Source of the DNA: Treponema sp.
GTDB taxonomy: Bacteria > Spirochaetota > Spirochaetia > Treponematales > Treponemataceae
Length of the DNA: 64,000 bases
Assembly: GCA_017619795.1 (NCBI GenBank)
Contig: JAFZRP010000011.1
Location: 62,001-126,000 of the forward strand
Reading direction: 5' to 3'
In this document: positions 9,072 through 18,336 of the stretch, in pieces
Numbering within the stretch: the first letter of the stretch is position 1
Layout of the letters: each line of letters starts with the position of its first letter
Notes under the pieces: model-generated
The model's input: only the letters and a program-made list of their open reading frames with translations
What the model was told of the DNA's origin: nothing
The model's database searches: none
Made by a program: the position numbers and the translations under genes

Positions 9072-9077
9072 AATTTT

Positions 9078-9083
9078 GTTATA
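9078..9083 (-). promoter_or_regulatory. Putative -10 box for ispG (leaderless)
   Basis: TATAAC on the minus strand, 6 nt before the ispG ATG at 9071; the -35 (TTCTTT, 9101-9106, 17 bp away) is poor. It overlaps the T-run of the V-ATPase operon terminator, so readthrough from that operon could be an alternative source of ispG mRNA. Confidence 0.4.
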
Positions 9084-9126
9084 AAAAAAGGGATGTCTAA
9101 AAAGAATAAATCAGTTTGGACATCCC
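9081..9126 (-). terminator. Intrinsic terminator of the V-ATPase operon
   Basis: On the minus strand GGGATGTC (9126-9119) pairs perfectly with GACATCCC (9097-9090) across a 21-nt loop, and the second arm is followed directly by a T7 run and TAT. It lies 25 bp after the atpK stop and just before ispG. Confidence 0.8.
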
Positions 9127-9150
9127 GTGTATTTCGAAAATAGTTAACTA

Positions 9151-9576
9151 TTAGCAGAATCCAAATGAGAATGCCATAGCGAACAAAGCTACAGTTTCAC
9201 AAAGACCTACAACCATGATGTACTGAGCAAAACCCTTTCCTGTTTCACCCTGAGCATCAGAAGCGGCTGCACCAGCTTTTCCCTGTGCAATTGCAGAAAG
9301 ACACATAGCAATACCAGAACCAATACCAAGACCAAGCAGCTGCCAGCCGTTAGTAACGCCAGAATCAATCATTCTCTTTGTAAGAAGAAAACCATAAAGT
9401 GTCTGAGTAAGTGGAGCACCAGCAAATACAAGAAGAATAAATGGTGCAGGCTTATTATTGATATAACAACGTTTCCAAGCACCAATTGCACCCTGTCCGG
9501 CAATTCCAATTCCAATAGCTGAACCAATAGCAGCAATACCCATACAAATTGCAGCACCTAACATTCCAAAATTCAT
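9151..9576 (-). CDS. atpK: V-type ATPase membrane ring subunit K
   Basis: The c-ring proteolipid that carries the coupling ion through the membrane. The 141 residues form four hydrophobic helices, i.e. two fused hairpins, as in the V-type K subunit (glycine-rich AIGSAIGIGIAGQGAIG at 17-33). The ion-binding Glu is in helix 4 (GLCETVALF); helix 2 has PLTQTLYGF and a Gln lies in SAIAQGKAG, residues that match ligands in sodium-type rings. AAGGAG stands 7 nt before the start. It is the last gene of the operon and is followed by a clear terminator. The coupling ion is inference. Confidence 0.95.
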   Translation of the reverse strand: MNFGMLGAAICMGIAAIGSAIGIGIAGQGAIGAWKRCYINNKPAPFILLVFAGAPLTQTLYGFLLTKRMIDSGVTNGWQLLGLGIGSGIAMCLSAIAQGKAGAAASDAQGETGKGFAQYIMVVGLCETVALFAMAFSFGFC

Positions 9577-9589
9577 ATATTACTCCTTA

Positions 9590-11488
9590 TTATTCATTTC
9601 CCTTTTCAGAGAATGGTTTATATTTTATTCCAGACCAGGACATTCCTAAGTGACTGGAGAATTCCAAAGTATTTAATCGTACACCATGAACAAGTACAGA
9701 AAGCAGGTTCAGTACCATATTCAAGCCGTGTCCGAATACAAGCAGAATGATTCCGATAGCAAATAAAATTGCGTGTCCGAGAATCGGTCCTGCCATAGAG
9801 TTTACTGTAGCAGAAATAGCTGCTCCAGCAAGACCAACTGCCCAAAGACGGATGTATGAAACTATGTCTGAGAAAACGTTTACAACTCCAAGTATTACAG
9901 GAATAATTCCCTTTACACTTGCAAGTATTGATTTTGCCACGCTTCCTTCATAATTAGCAAAGATAAAGCTTAAAACAAAACCAAACGCAATCAGACCAAC
10001 TTCAACATAACCGATTGGAATATTGTAAATAATCTTATCAAGCGCGAAAACTTCTGAGCTTACAACAAGATTAAGAACAATATAATACATACCTATAAGC
10101 TGCAGCAAAGATCCAAGCTCACCAAAGAACTTAAGCGATTTTCTGTTAGCAATCATTCCCTTTATATGAGCAATTGAAAGCTGTAATAAAGCGAGTGTAA
10201 AGCAGAAAATCTGAAGATTCTGGTCAGTTGTAAAGCCTGTCAGCTCGTCTGTATATGCATTAGATAATGGTCGTACAGAAATTGTCTTTAAGAAATCAGG
10301 GAGATTTGCAGCCGGAATACCAAACCAGGTACAAGTTACTGTTCCCCAGATTACAGTTGCAATTCCAAGAATTATTCCTAAGAACAACAATGGAGGATTT
10401 TTCTTCTTTGTTATGCCGTTCTTGATGATAATACCAAGGAATGCAAAAGTAAGAAGAAGTCCATAACCACCGTCTCCAAAAATCATTCCAAAGAATATTG
10501 AGAAGAACAACAGGAACCAGCCGGAAATATCATATTCGTGATAGCCTGGAACTGTTCCCAAGAAGTCTGTAAGCGGATAAATGAGGCTTACAAGCTTATT
10601 GTTCTTAAGCTTGGTTGGAACTTCAATATCTTCATCTTCAGGATCTGCATAACCAACAGCCCAGTTATTCTTTGCACATTCGGCCTTAAAGGCTTCCATA
10701 TTGTCTGTTGGAACATAACCGCTTATCCAGGCAAGGTCTGTATCTGCACCTTCTTCTTCGTGCTCCATACCTGCGTTTATGTTTTCAAACTCAATGTAAG
10801 TCTCAAGCTTGTTCTTATATTTTCTGAGAGCTGGAAGACATTCAGCCTTCTGAACATAGAAAGCATCGATTTCCTTAACAAGCTTTTCATCCTGTACAAT
10901 TTCATCTTCAAGCTGTTGAGTAGACATTCTTGGTTCTGGAACTTCGAAGGCTTCCGGTAAAAGATTTTCTGGACGTCCCTCGCCTCCATTGATTATCATA
11001 AACCGAACAGTCTTTTTGTCTTTATTTACAAGAACTGTTTCAATGTCATCTCCAATGAGAGAATATTTGTCACCAGGAATCTCGTACATTTTAAGCTGTA
11101 CGCCTTTTTCCTTAAGGAATGCAAAGTCCTCAAGACATACACTTCCCCAGTTTTCAAAGCGTTCAAGCTCATTAGAATCTGCGGCAATTTCTTCAAGCAG
11201 CTGTTTCTTTTTGTCAGATTTGGCAACAATCTCATTACACAAAGCAACAACTTCTTCTTCTGTCATTTCAACAGCAGGAGCTTTTTTGTTTTTCTTAGTT
11301 TTGATTTCACCAAGAATGCTTTCGCTTATAAGAAGTGCAGAAGACTGTTCCTTAAACTGATTAAGCTTTTCGGAAGTACCTTCAACTCTTTCAAGATGAA
11401 CAAGCCCAATTTTTCGCAAAGCTTTTAAAGCCTGTTCCTTGTCTCTATTCAATAAAACAATGGAGACTTTTTTCATTTTTTCAATCAT
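9590..11488 (-). CDS. atpI: V-type ATPase subunit I (a-subunit homologue)
   Basis: Stator and ion-channel subunit. The 632 residues have a cytoplasmic N-terminal half of about 310 residues with coiled-coil stretches (EEEVVALCNEIVAKSDKKKQ) and a C-terminal half with about eight membrane helices. The essential Arg is in SDIVSYIRLWAVGLAGAAIS, and the end has GHGLNMVLNLLSVLVHGVRLNTLEF as in other I subunits. The ATG overlaps the atpD stop (ATGA) and has GGAGG upstream, so translation is coupled. It works with the K ring encoded directly downstream. Confidence 0.95.
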   Translation of the reverse strand: MIEKMKKVSIVLLNRDKEQALKALRKIGLVHLERVEGTSEKLNQFKEQSSALLISESILGEIKTKKNKKAPAVEMTEEEVVALCNEIVAKSDKKKQLLEEIAADSNELERFENWGSVCLEDFAFLKEKGVQLKMYEIPGDKYSLIGDDIETVLVNKDKKTVRFMIINGGEGRPENLLPEAFEVPEPRMSTQQLEDEIVQDEKLVKEIDAFYVQKAECLPALRKYKNKLETYIEFENINAGMEHEEEGADTDLAWISGYVPTDNMEAFKAECAKNNWAVGYADPEDEDIEVPTKLKNNKLVSLIYPLTDFLGTVPGYHEYDISGWFLLFFSIFFGMIFGDGGYGLLLTFAFLGIIIKNGITKKKNPPLLFLGIILGIATVIWGTVTCTWFGIPAANLPDFLKTISVRPLSNAYTDELTGFTTDQNLQIFCFTLALLQLSIAHIKGMIANRKSLKFFGELGSLLQLIGMYYIVLNLVVSSEVFALDKIIYNIPIGYVEVGLIAFGFVLSFIFANYEGSVAKSILASVKGIIPVILGVVNVFSDIVSYIRLWAVGLAGAAISATVNSMAGPILGHAILFAIGIILLVFGHGLNMVLNLLSVLVHGVRLNTLEFSSHLGMSWSGIKYKPFSEKGNE

Positions 11489-12108
11489 TCGTCAGCCTCC
11501 TGTTTATCATTTATCTTAGCCTGCAGCTTCTTCTTAGAAATCTTGCTTCGTACAACAGCGGCAACCTGTTCATCTCCAAGGTAAACTGTAATTTTTTTGA
11601 TGTTAGCCTTAGCCTCAGGAATCTTAACCTTTTCAAAAAGATTTACCCTTTGTGTAGTTGAGCGCAATTCCTTAGAAAGAAGTCGAACCTGTTCATCAAG
11701 AACTTCTGCTTCAAGATCTAAAGAAAGTGCCTTTTCCATTCTGTCGGCAGCCATATCAATCCAGAGAGGAGTTTTATATAAATCATAATCACCTCTTCCA
11801 AAATCGGCTCCCTCATACACAGGAATAGTTACACCGGCTATATTTCCAACACCCTTTTTAATGTTTTTTACAGTTACCATATCTGGAGTAAAGGCTTCCC
11901 GTTCACCAAAAACCGCAATCCATTCGTCAAACTCTTTTTCAAGAGCAACTCTTGCGGCCCTTACTTCACGGGCTTTGGCATCTATTGTGCGGATTTCTGT
12001 CTGAAGCTGTTGTTTTTTCAGAATGAGCGTAGGAAGATAACGCTTATACATTTTAAGCGCATCTTTTTGAACCTTAAGCTCGTTCTTTGTCAGCTTTATT
12101 TTTGCCAT
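11485..12108 (-). CDS. atpD: V-type ATPase subunit D (central rotor shaft)
   Basis: 207 residues, almost wholly helical, with long N- and C-terminal coiled-coil arms (LTKNELKVQKDALKMYKRYL at the start; a second around LSLDLEAEVLDEQVRLLSKEL at 130-150) that form the rotating shaft within the A3B3 head. N-terminal LTKNELK and the central KRVNLFEKV-like region (TQRVNLFEKVKIPEA) are family hallmarks. GAGGTG precedes the ATG. Order after atpB and overlapping atpI is the usual spirochaete arrangement. Confidence 0.95.
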   Translation of the reverse strand: MAKIKLTKNELKVQKDALKMYKRYLPTLILKKQQLQTEIRTIDAKAREVRAARVALEKEFDEWIAVFGEREAFTPDMVTVKNIKKGVGNIAGVTIPVYEGADFGRGDYDLYKTPLWIDMAADRMEKALSLDLEAEVLDEQVRLLSKELRSTTQRVNLFEKVKIPEAKANIKKITVYLGDEQVAAVVRSKISKKKLQAKINDKQEADE

Positions 12109-12117
12109 CAGACACCT

Positions 12118-13413
12118 CTAGTTTTTAGGCCAATACTGTTCAATAAGTGATGATTTCAAACCTGTTTCTTCAGGTTCAAAGCATTCTGCAAGAATCTTCC
12201 AGCCTAAATCAAGAGCATCCTCAAGCGGAATATTCTTAGACAAATCCATCATACCGTCTTCAAACTTCTTTCCATAAGTAAGAAGCTTTTCGTCCCATTT
12301 ACTCATCATAAAGCCCATCGATTTTTTCTCGAGTGTATCTTTATAATTTGCATAAAGACGAATCATACCGTCCATAAGTGCACGGTGGTCAGAACGGGTT
12401 GTACCGTTTACATTCTGTTTAAGACGAGACAAAGAACCAAACGGCTCAATTCGTCCGCCCTTAAGATAATACTGACCTTCTGTAATGTAACCAGTGTTAT
12501 CTGGAACCGGGTGAGTAACATCATCGCCAGGCATTGTTGTTACAGCAAGAACAGTAACAGAACCAGCACTATCAAAATCTACAGCCTTTTCGTAACGGCT
12601 TGCGAGCTGAGAATACAAATCTCCAGGATAACCTCGGTTAGAAGGAACCTGTTCCTGTGTAATAGCAATCTCTTTCATTGAGTCTGCAAAGTTTGTCATA
12701 TCAGTAAGAAGAACAAGAACGTCCTTACCTTTAAGGGCAAACTGTTCTGCAACAGCAAGAGACAGGTCAGGAATCTTCTGACATTCTACAGTCGGGTCAG
12801 CAGCTGTATGAATGAACATTACAGTTCTGCTCAAAGCACCGCCGTCTTCAAGTGTTTTCTTAAAATAAAGATAATCGTCGTATTTAAGACCCATACCACC
12901 AAGAACGATTACGTCAACTTCAGCTTGCATGGCAATACGTGCAAGCAGCTGGTTGTAAGGCTCTCCGGAAATAGAGAAAATCGGGAGCTTCTGAGATACA
13001 ACAAGAGTATTGAACATATCAATCATTGGAATACCGGTACGAATCATACGGCGTGCCATAATTCGTTTTGAAGGGTTTACTGATGGACCACCGATTGTAA
13101 CAAGGCTGTCTGCAAGAGCAGGTCCCTTATCTCTTGGTTCAGCAGAACCGTTGAAAATACGTCCAAGCAAATCATCAGAAAAGCTAACCTGCATCTGATG
13201 ACCCAAAAACTTAATATGGTCACCGGTAGAAATACCTCGTCCACCTGCAAAAACCTGAAGCGAAACAACATCACCGTCAATCTTGTTTACTTCAGCAAGA
13301 GACTTACCAAAACGTGTATCAATTTCAGCAAGCTCGCCATAAGCAACATTTTCAGCCTTTACTGTAATTACACTTCCAACGATGGATTCAATTTTACTGT
13401 ATACTTTGTTCAT
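12118..13413 (-). CDS. atpB: V-type ATPase subunit B (non-catalytic)
   Basis: 431 residues; the regulatory head subunit that alternates with subunit A. It keeps the alpha/beta fold ([15 protein letters not shown], then the nucleotide-loop region [15 protein letters not shown]) but lacks a real Walker A lysine loop, as expected for [28 protein letters not shown] and [17 protein letters not shown] are typical. It begins 2 nt after the atpA stop, so stoichiometric expression by coupling is likely. The C-terminus ([10 protein letters not shown]) is complete. Confidence 0.97.
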   Translation of the reverse strand: MNKVYSKIESIVGSVITVKAENVAYGELAEIDTRFGKSLAEVNKIDGDVVSLQVFAGGRGISTGDHIKFLGHQMQVSFSDDLLGRIFNGSAEPRDKGPALADSLVTIGGPSVNPSKRIMARRMIRTGIPMIDMFNTLVVSQKLPIFSISGEPYNQLLARIAMQAEVDVIVLGGMGLKYDDYLYFKKTLEDGGALSRTVMFIHTAADPTVECQKIPDLSLAVAEQFALKGKDVLVLLTDMTNFADSMKEIAITQEQVPSNRGYPGDLYSQLASRYEKAVDFDSAGSVTVLAVTTMPGDDVTHPVPDNTGYITEGQYYLKGGRIEPFGSLSRLKQNVNGTTRSDHRALMDGMIRLYANYKDTLEKKSMGFMMSKWDEKLLTYGKKFEDGMMDLSKNIPLEDALDLGWKILAECFEPEETGLKSSLIEQYWPKN

Positions 13414-13415
13414 AA

Positions 13416-15185
13416 TTATTCACCATCCTTGAGCATTGCTTCAACTTCATCTCTGACAGCACCCTTAGCACCGGCATAGAAGTCAGCGATATCTTTTTCT
13501 GCAGCCTTAAACTTATCTGAGTTCCATTCTGAATAGTTCCAGTCTATGAACTTCTGTCTTAGCTGGTTAAAGAAGTTTCGTGCAGTATCTTTATCGTGCA
13601 GATCAAAATCTGAACCGAGAACCTTTACTACATTCGCAAAAGTATATTTCTGACGTTCAACACTTACTGCTGCATCAATTTCATCAAAAGAGTTCTGCTG
13701 CATGTAAACAGCATCAAGGAACTCACTCTTAAGATATTCAATGTAATCTTCAGTTGTAGTTCCTTCTTCACCAATAACCTTCATCATCTGGTTTACTTCT
13801 ACACCACTAAGGAATACCTTTCTGGCAAGAGCAACCCATTTTTCAGGAAGTACTGATTTATATTTTGACCAGGAAATAATCGGGTCAATTGCAGGATATT
13901 TACGAGCATCTGAACGTTCGCGTGAAAGTCCGTGGAAAGCACCAACTACTTTAAGTGTAGCCTGAGTTACAGGCTCTTCAAAGTTACCGCCGGCAGGAGA
14001 TACTGTACCACCAATTGTTACAGAACCAATGTTTCCGTCGCGGAGTTTAACAATACCGGCACGCTCATAGAAGGCTGCAATGTAAGATTCAAGATAAGCT
14101 GGGAAAGCCTCTTCACCAGGAATCTCTTCCAGACGACCAGACATTTCACGGAGAGCCTGTGCCCAGCGTGAGGTTGAATCTGCAAGAAGAAGAACATGCA
14201 AGCCCATCTGGCGGTAATATTCAGCAAGTGTAACAGATGTATAAACCGAAGCTTCTCGGGAAGCTACAGGCATTGAAGAGGTGTTACAGATGATGATTGT
14301 TCGTTCCATCAAGCTTCGACCTGTACGTGGGTCTTTAAGCTCTGGGAACTCTTTAATTGTTTCTACAACTTCACCGGCACGTTCACCGCACGCAGCGATG
14401 ATTACGATATCAACGTCTGCGTTTCGTGATGTTGTATGCTGAAGTACAGTTTTACCTGCACCGAATGGACCTGGAATACAATAGGTTCCACCCTTAGATA
14501 CAGGATAGAAGGTATCGATAAGACGAACCTGAGTTACCATTGGCTCACTTGGAGCAAGACGTTCAGCATAACAGTCTACGGCACGTTTTACAGGCCACTT
14601 AAACGACATTTTAAGCTCGTGGTCATTACCCTTTTCATCTGTAACAACTGCAACAACATCCTGAATTGTATAGCTTCCTGCAGCAACTACAGATTTTACC
14701 TTGTACATTCCGAGTAAATCAAACGGAACAAGAATCTTATGTGTAAAAGGACCTTCCGGTACAGTACCGATTGGATCTCCACGAAGAACTGTATCACCAG
14801 CTTTTACAATAGGAGTCCAGTCCCATTTTTTGTCTTTTGGAAGAGGATCTACATAAATACCTCTTTCAAGGAAGAAGCCTGCTTTTTCTGCAACAAGCGG
14901 AAGCGGGTTCTGAAGACCATCAAAGGTCTGTCCAAGAAGTCCAGGTCCAAGCTCTGCACAGAGAAGATCTCCAACAAGATCAACTGTATCGCCGGCTTTA
15001 ATTCCCTGAGTCATTTCAAAAATCTGCATCTGGGCTTTGTTACCGCGAATACGGATAATTTCACCTCTGAGCTTCTTTCCATCTACATTAACGTAACCGA
15101 CCTCGTTCATAGAAACATTACCTTCAAACTCGATGGTAACCATGTTTCCATTAATGCCGACTACTCTTGCTTTTGTATCAGTCAT
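13416..15185 (-). CDS. atpA: V-type ATPase catalytic subunit A
   Basis: 589 residues; hydrolyses or makes ATP in the head. The Walker A loop is [12 protein letters not shown] (about residue 242), the catalytic region is [17 protein letters not shown] and [29 protein letters not shown], and the A-specific non-homologous insert lies around residues 115-205 ([22 protein letters not shown]). GGAG lies 8 nt before the ATG. The subunit follows the DUF2764-like gene after 3 nt. In spirochaetes this enzyme may pump ions at the cost of ATP rather than make ATP, but the sequence does not decide this. Confidence 0.98.
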   Translation of the reverse strand: MTDTKARVVGINGNMVTIEFEGNVSMNEVGYVNVDGKKLRGEIIRIRGNKAQMQIFEMTQGIKAGDTVDLVGDLLCAELGPGLLGQTFDGLQNPLPLVAEKAGFFLERGIYVDPLPKDKKWDWTPIVKAGDTVLRGDPIGTVPEGPFTHKILVPFDLLGMYKVKSVVAAGSYTIQDVVAVVTDEKGNDHELKMSFKWPVKRAVDCYAERLAPSEPMVTQVRLIDTFYPVSKGGTYCIPGPFGAGKTVLQHTTSRNADVDIVIIAACGERAGEVVETIKEFPELKDPRTGRSLMERTIIICNTSSMPVASREASVYTSVTLAEYYRQMGLHVLLLADSTSRWAQALREMSGRLEEIPGEEAFPAYLESYIAAFYERAGIVKLRDGNIGSVTIGGTVSPAGGNFEEPVTQATLKVVGAFHGLSRERSDARKYPAIDPIISWSKYKSVLPEKWVALARKVFLSGVEVNQMMKVIGEEGTTTEDYIEYLKSEFLDAVYMQQNSFDEIDAAVSVERQKYTFANVVKVLGSDFDLHDKDTARNFFNQLRQKFIDWNYSEWNSDKFKAAEKDIADFYAGAKGAVRDEVEAMLKDGE

Positions 15186-15188
15186 ATA

Positions 15189-15737
15189 TTAACTCCATTT
15201 ATCCTCATTCAGAATCGAATTATAAATCTTATGATAAGAAGTTTTTCCATTCTCAACATCAAACTTGCGCATTCTTTCTACGAGCATAAGCTTAATTCCA
15301 TACGCATAAACCGCATCAATAGAAAAAGAATCAATCGGGCGTAAATCGTCCAGAAGTCTTATTCTATAATCATAAAGAAACTGTTCTGCAGAATAAGGAC
15401 TATCCATACCTACTGCTGTTCTTGCTGCCGAAATAATATCTGCAGTACAGCCAGGTGGCAGAACAAAGGCTTCCTTTTTCATTTTCTGCGCCCTTATCTG
15501 AGCTAATGCAAAACGCAAGTTTCTTTCTTTTTCGTACCAAGTATCTAAGAAAACAGAACCTGTTTTGGCACCGTCCACTGGAGGAACAAGAGAAAGTCCG
15601 TTTATGATTGTCTTTTCATTTTCAGAAATAAAACGACAGCACAATTCCTTAAAGGCTTTTGTATCTAACGGCAGATTGCCTTTTCCTTCCGAGGCTGAGA
15701 TATTTGGTAACTGCGAAACCAAATAATAATATGACAC
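15189..15737 (-). CDS. Spirochaete V-ATPase operon protein, DUF2764-like (probable subunit C equivalent)
   Basis: 182 residues with a GUG start that overlaps the atpE stop (TAGTG). It opens with MSYYYLVSQLPNISASEGKG and is helical, with VFLDTWYEKERNLRFALAQIRAQKM and PYSAEQFLYDYRIRLLDDLRPIDSFSIDAVYAYGIKLMLVERM. This is the protein found between E and A in spirochaete and some other V-type operons, where other bacteria have subunits C and F. A small helical protein encoded there is a candidate for the collar linking rotor shaft and ring, which is subunit C's job. That role is inference from position; family membership rests on memory of the pattern. Confidence 0.75.
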   Translation of the reverse strand: MSYYYLVSQLPNISASEGKGNLPLDTKAFKELCCRFISENEKTIINGLSLVPPVDGAKTGSVFLDTWYEKERNLRFALAQIRAQKMKKEAFVLPPGCTADIISAARTAVGMDSPYSAEQFLYDYRIRLLDDLRPIDSFSIDAVYAYGIKLMLVERMRKFDVENGKTSYHKIYNSILNEDKWS

Positions 15738-16357
15738 TATTCTTGTCCTTTTGCAGCGGCTTTTAATAGTCCGGCAACCTTAGGATTAAGATATGCGCTG
15801 AACATTTCTGCAAGACTTTCGGCAGAATAATCATAATAAGCGGCACCGTTCTTTACACCGATTCTAAAGCCATAAGACAAGGTTTTATCCGGTTTAATTT
15901 CCATACCCTTTGCAATTTCTTCTTTAAGCTCTGTCTTAAAAGCAGACTCAAGAAGCTTTAAATCCTGCTCGCCAAGAAGTACAGAAAGCTCTGAAACCTC
16001 TGATTTCTGAGTCCAGGCTTTTACTGTTGCCGGTACAATTTTAGCAAGAGCTTCGCCGGCGAGTGCTTTTTCAGTTTCCTTCTGAACAAGAGAATCAAGC
16101 TCTGCAACAAGCGAATCTCTGAAAGAAATAAGCATGTTTCTTCCAGCCTGAGCGATTGATTCTTCACCAGCCTTTTCCATTTTTTCAGTTTCAGACTTAG
16201 CCTTTTTTACAATCTCTTCGGCTTCTTCTTTAGCAGCCGCCTTGATGCTTTCGGCCTTTTTTTCTGCTTCACTGATTATCATAGCCGCTTTTTCTTCGGC
16301 AGCGGCTACACCATCCTTCTTGATCTTATCAATCAGTTCTTGAAGTTGAACATCCAT
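15737..16357 (-). CDS. atpE: V-type ATPase subunit E (peripheral stalk)
   Basis: About 206 residues. The frame is open to a GTG at 16372, but ATG 16357 (MDVQLQELIDKIKKDG) is preferred because GTGAGG lies about 9 nt before it. The N-terminal half is a long Ala/Glu/Lys coiled coil (AAAEEKAAMIISEAEKKAESI and on) and the C-terminal half is a small globular domain ending AGLLKAAAKGQE, the standard stator stalk layout. It is the first gene of the V-ATPase operon. I see no separate subunit G/H partner for it here. Confidence 0.92.
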   Translation of the reverse strand: MDVQLQELIDKIKKDGVAAAEEKAAMIISEAEKKAESIKAAAKEEAEEIVKKAKSETEKMEKAGEESIAQAGRNMLISFRDSLVAELDSLVQKETEKALAGEALAKIVPATVKAWTQKSEVSELSVLLGEQDLKLLESAFKTELKEEIAKGMEIKPDKTLSYGFRIGVKNGAAYYDYSAESLAEMFSAYLNPKVAGLLKAAAKGQE

Positions 16358-16384
16358 TACAGAAAACCTCACAAAAAAATATCG

Positions 16385-16390
16385 ATTATA
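16385..16390 (-). promoter_or_regulatory. -10 box of the V-ATPase operon
   Basis: A perfect TATAAT on the minus strand, 27 nt before the atpE ATG, leaving room for the GTGAGG ribosome site in a short leader. No convincing -35 is visible at 16-18 bp. Confidence 0.5.
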
Positions 16391-16422
16391 AATAATAAAC
16401 TCAGAAAAACTATTATTAAATA

Positions 16423-16457
16423 AAGCATTTATTTGTATTTAAATAACAAAAATGCTT
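16423..16457 (-). terminator. Weak hairpin after galM
   Basis: AAGCATT (16423-16429) and AATGCTT (16451-16457) form an AT-rich stem, extended imperfectly by the flanking TTTGT/ACAAA. On the minus strand it sits about 60 nt past the galM stop and is followed by a T/A-rich run, not a clean T-tract. It may end the flagellar-galM transcript, but the T-tract is poor. Confidence 0.35.
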
Positions 16458-16515
16458 CTATATATAATAATAAACATTCAGAGATAATTCAAACACTTTT
16501 TTTAATAATCTTTAA

Positions 16516-17577
16516 TTATATTTTAAACGAATAAACTGTCTTTGCCTTCATTTTCTGGCCTGGATTTAAGATGCAGGATGGGAAATCAGGCTTATTTGGT
16601 GTATCCGGGAAACACTGAGTTTCAAGACAGAAAGCATCGTGAGCCTGGTAGCGCACTCCGTTTTTGCCTAAAATACCTCCGATAAAGTTACCGGTATAGA
16701 ACTGACAGCCTTCCATATTTGTATAAACAGCCATTTCGTGTCCTGAAGCAGGCTCCTTTACAACTGCAAACTCAACTAAATCTGTATCATCTAAAGGACA
16801 ACCGCAACGCTTGTTTTCAGGATCGTACATTTCTGTAACGTAACAGTGATCATAGCCAGGACCAAGTTCTCCAATATCTTTACCGATTGATTTTTCCTTT
16901 GTAAAGTCAAATGGAGTATCCTTTACAGGAAGAAGCTTGCCAGTTGGTATAAGTTTTGGACTAACTTCGAGAATATAGTCTGAGTTCATTTTTACTGTAT
17001 GACCTGTAATCTGTCCGTTTCCAGCAAGATTAAAATATGCATGGTTAGTGATGTTGATTGGAGTTGCCTTATCTGTAATTGCAGAATATTCGCAGGTAAG
17101 ATTGTTTAGCTCGTCCAGAAGATAAGTGATTTCAAGCTTAACTTTTCCAGGGAAACCTTGTTCGCCGTCTGGAGAAGTTCTCTTAAACTTTACACCACAC
17201 TGCTTGCTTCCTTTAATAACCTCAGCTTGCCACATCATTTTATCGTAGCCGTTAAAGCCGCCGTGTAAGGTGTTAGGTCCATCATTTTTATCAAGAGTGT
17301 ATTTTTTGTCGTTCAGAGTAAAGGATGCTTTACCAATTCTGTTTGCAAAGCGTCCAACAATTGCACCAAAGCAGAACTTAGTATTTAAGTATCCTTCCAG
17401 GGTTGAAAAACCAAGCAGAACATCTGTTTTTGTTCCGTTATCGTTATTAAGCACAATGCTTGTTAATGTGCAGCCATAATCTGTACAAGAAAATGACATT
17501 GAATCATTCTGTACCGTATAAAGATGTACCTTTGTTCCGTCAGCTAAAACACCGAACTTCTGCTTGTTAATTTTCAT
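16516..17577 (-). CDS. galM: Aldose 1-epimerase (galactose mutarotase)
   Basis: Interconverts alpha and beta anomers of galactose or glucose. The 353 residues show the family order: FGAIVGRFANRIGKASFTLNDKKY, NDGPNTLHGG (substrate His), INITNHAYFNLAGNG (catalytic His), LIPTGKLLPVKDTPFDFT, and a C-terminal LETQCFPDTPNKPDFP holding the catalytic Glu. GGAGG lies just upstream of the ATG. It follows the last flagellar-cluster gene after 18 bp on the same strand, so it may be cotranscribed, although its function is unrelated. Confidence 0.95.
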   Translation of the reverse strand: MKINKQKFGVLADGTKVHLYTVQNDSMSFSCTDYGCTLTSIVLNNDNGTKTDVLLGFSTLEGYLNTKFCFGAIVGRFANRIGKASFTLNDKKYTLDKNDGPNTLHGGFNGYDKMMWQAEVIKGSKQCGVKFKRTSPDGEQGFPGKVKLEITYLLDELNNLTCEYSAITDKATPINITNHAYFNLAGNGQITGHTVKMNSDYILEVSPKLIPTGKLLPVKDTPFDFTKEKSIGKDIGELGPGYDHCYVTEMYDPENKRCGCPLDDTDLVEFAVVKEPASGHEMAVYTNMEGCQFYTGNFIGGILGKNGVRYQAHDAFCLETQCFPDTPNKPDFPSCILNPGQKMKAKTVYSFKI

Positions 17578-17595
17578 ATTTCCTCCAAACTTTTA

Positions 17596-18333
17596 TCAGC
17601 TGTTCATGTCTATTATAAGCTGAACTTCCGTAATTGAACAGGATAATTCGTTAGCTATCTGTTCGACTGTAAGTCCGTTGTTATATAATTCCTGAACTGC
17701 TTTTGTTATGTTTTTCTTTTTGTTTTTGTTATCAATATCTACAGGTTTTTCATCGTAAACCTTTGTGATGATGAGAGGTACTTCCTTGTAAGCAGCACCA
17801 TCTTCAGTAACGTTTGTTACTGTATCTGTCATTATAATTTTATCTTGAGAAAATAAATCCTGCTGTTCAGATGCTGTAACTCTGTATGTACTTTCAGCAT
17901 CTATCGAGGAATTACCTTTATAATTTGTGCTGTTTTGAATATAGGCATCTATGTTTCTTCTTACTGGCTGTGCAGGAGTAGGCTTTGCTTTTATAACTTC
18001 AATATTCGGATTGTAAATAGGACTTTTTGTTTCGGCATGGCGTGTAAGTCTTTCTGCTTCTGCAATCATTTCTCTTAACCGCTGACCGGCTTCCCTGAAA
18101 AGCTCCATGTTTTTTTCAGCTTCACTTAGAAGCTCTCTTATTCTTTTTTCAGATTCTCTTGTGAGGGACAAATCACGGTCTGTAGCATTATCAATATCCC
18201 TTACGAGTCTGTTCATTTTTTCAGTTGTGGTATCGATTATTTTGTCTGTAGAAAAAAGCTTTTTGAATTTAACAAGAAAGATTACCCATAGGATAATGTT
18301 TATGATACAAATGCACGCTACAAGTATTGCCAT
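17596..18333 (-). CDS. Membrane-anchored coiled-coil protein with C-terminal HTH-like motif (SwrB-like architecture)
   Basis: 245 residues: one N-terminal membrane segment (ILVACICIINIILWVIFLV), a charged coiled coil (about 50-95, DRDLSLTRESEKRIRELLSEAEKNM), a low-complexity linker, and a C-terminal segment ITKAVQELYNNGLTVEQIANELSCSITEVQLII that looks like a short helix-turn-helix. This matches the layout of Bacillus SwrB/YlxL, which is also encoded at the end of a flagellar operon next to the sigma factor and promotes basal-body assembly. I call it an analogue by architecture and position, not proven homology. It follows a small Gln-rich protein gene after 3 nt. Confidence 0.6.
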   Translation of the reverse strand: MAILVACICIINIILWVIFLVKFKKLFSTDKIIDTTTEKMNRLVRDIDNATDRDLSLTRESEKRIRELLSEAEKNMELFREAGQRLREMIAEAERLTRHAETKSPIYNPNIEVIKAKPTPAQPVRRNIDAYIQNSTNYKGNSSIDAESTYRVTASEQQDLFSQDKIIMTDTVTNVTEDGAAYKEVPLIITKVYDEKPVDIDNKNKKKNITKAVQELYNNGLTVEQIANELSCSITEVQLIIDMNS

Positions 18334-18336
18334 ATC

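Noticed and set aside
16423..16457. Strong terminator after galM
   Set aside because: The stem is AT-rich and imperfect and lacks a clean T-tract, so I list it only with low confidence.
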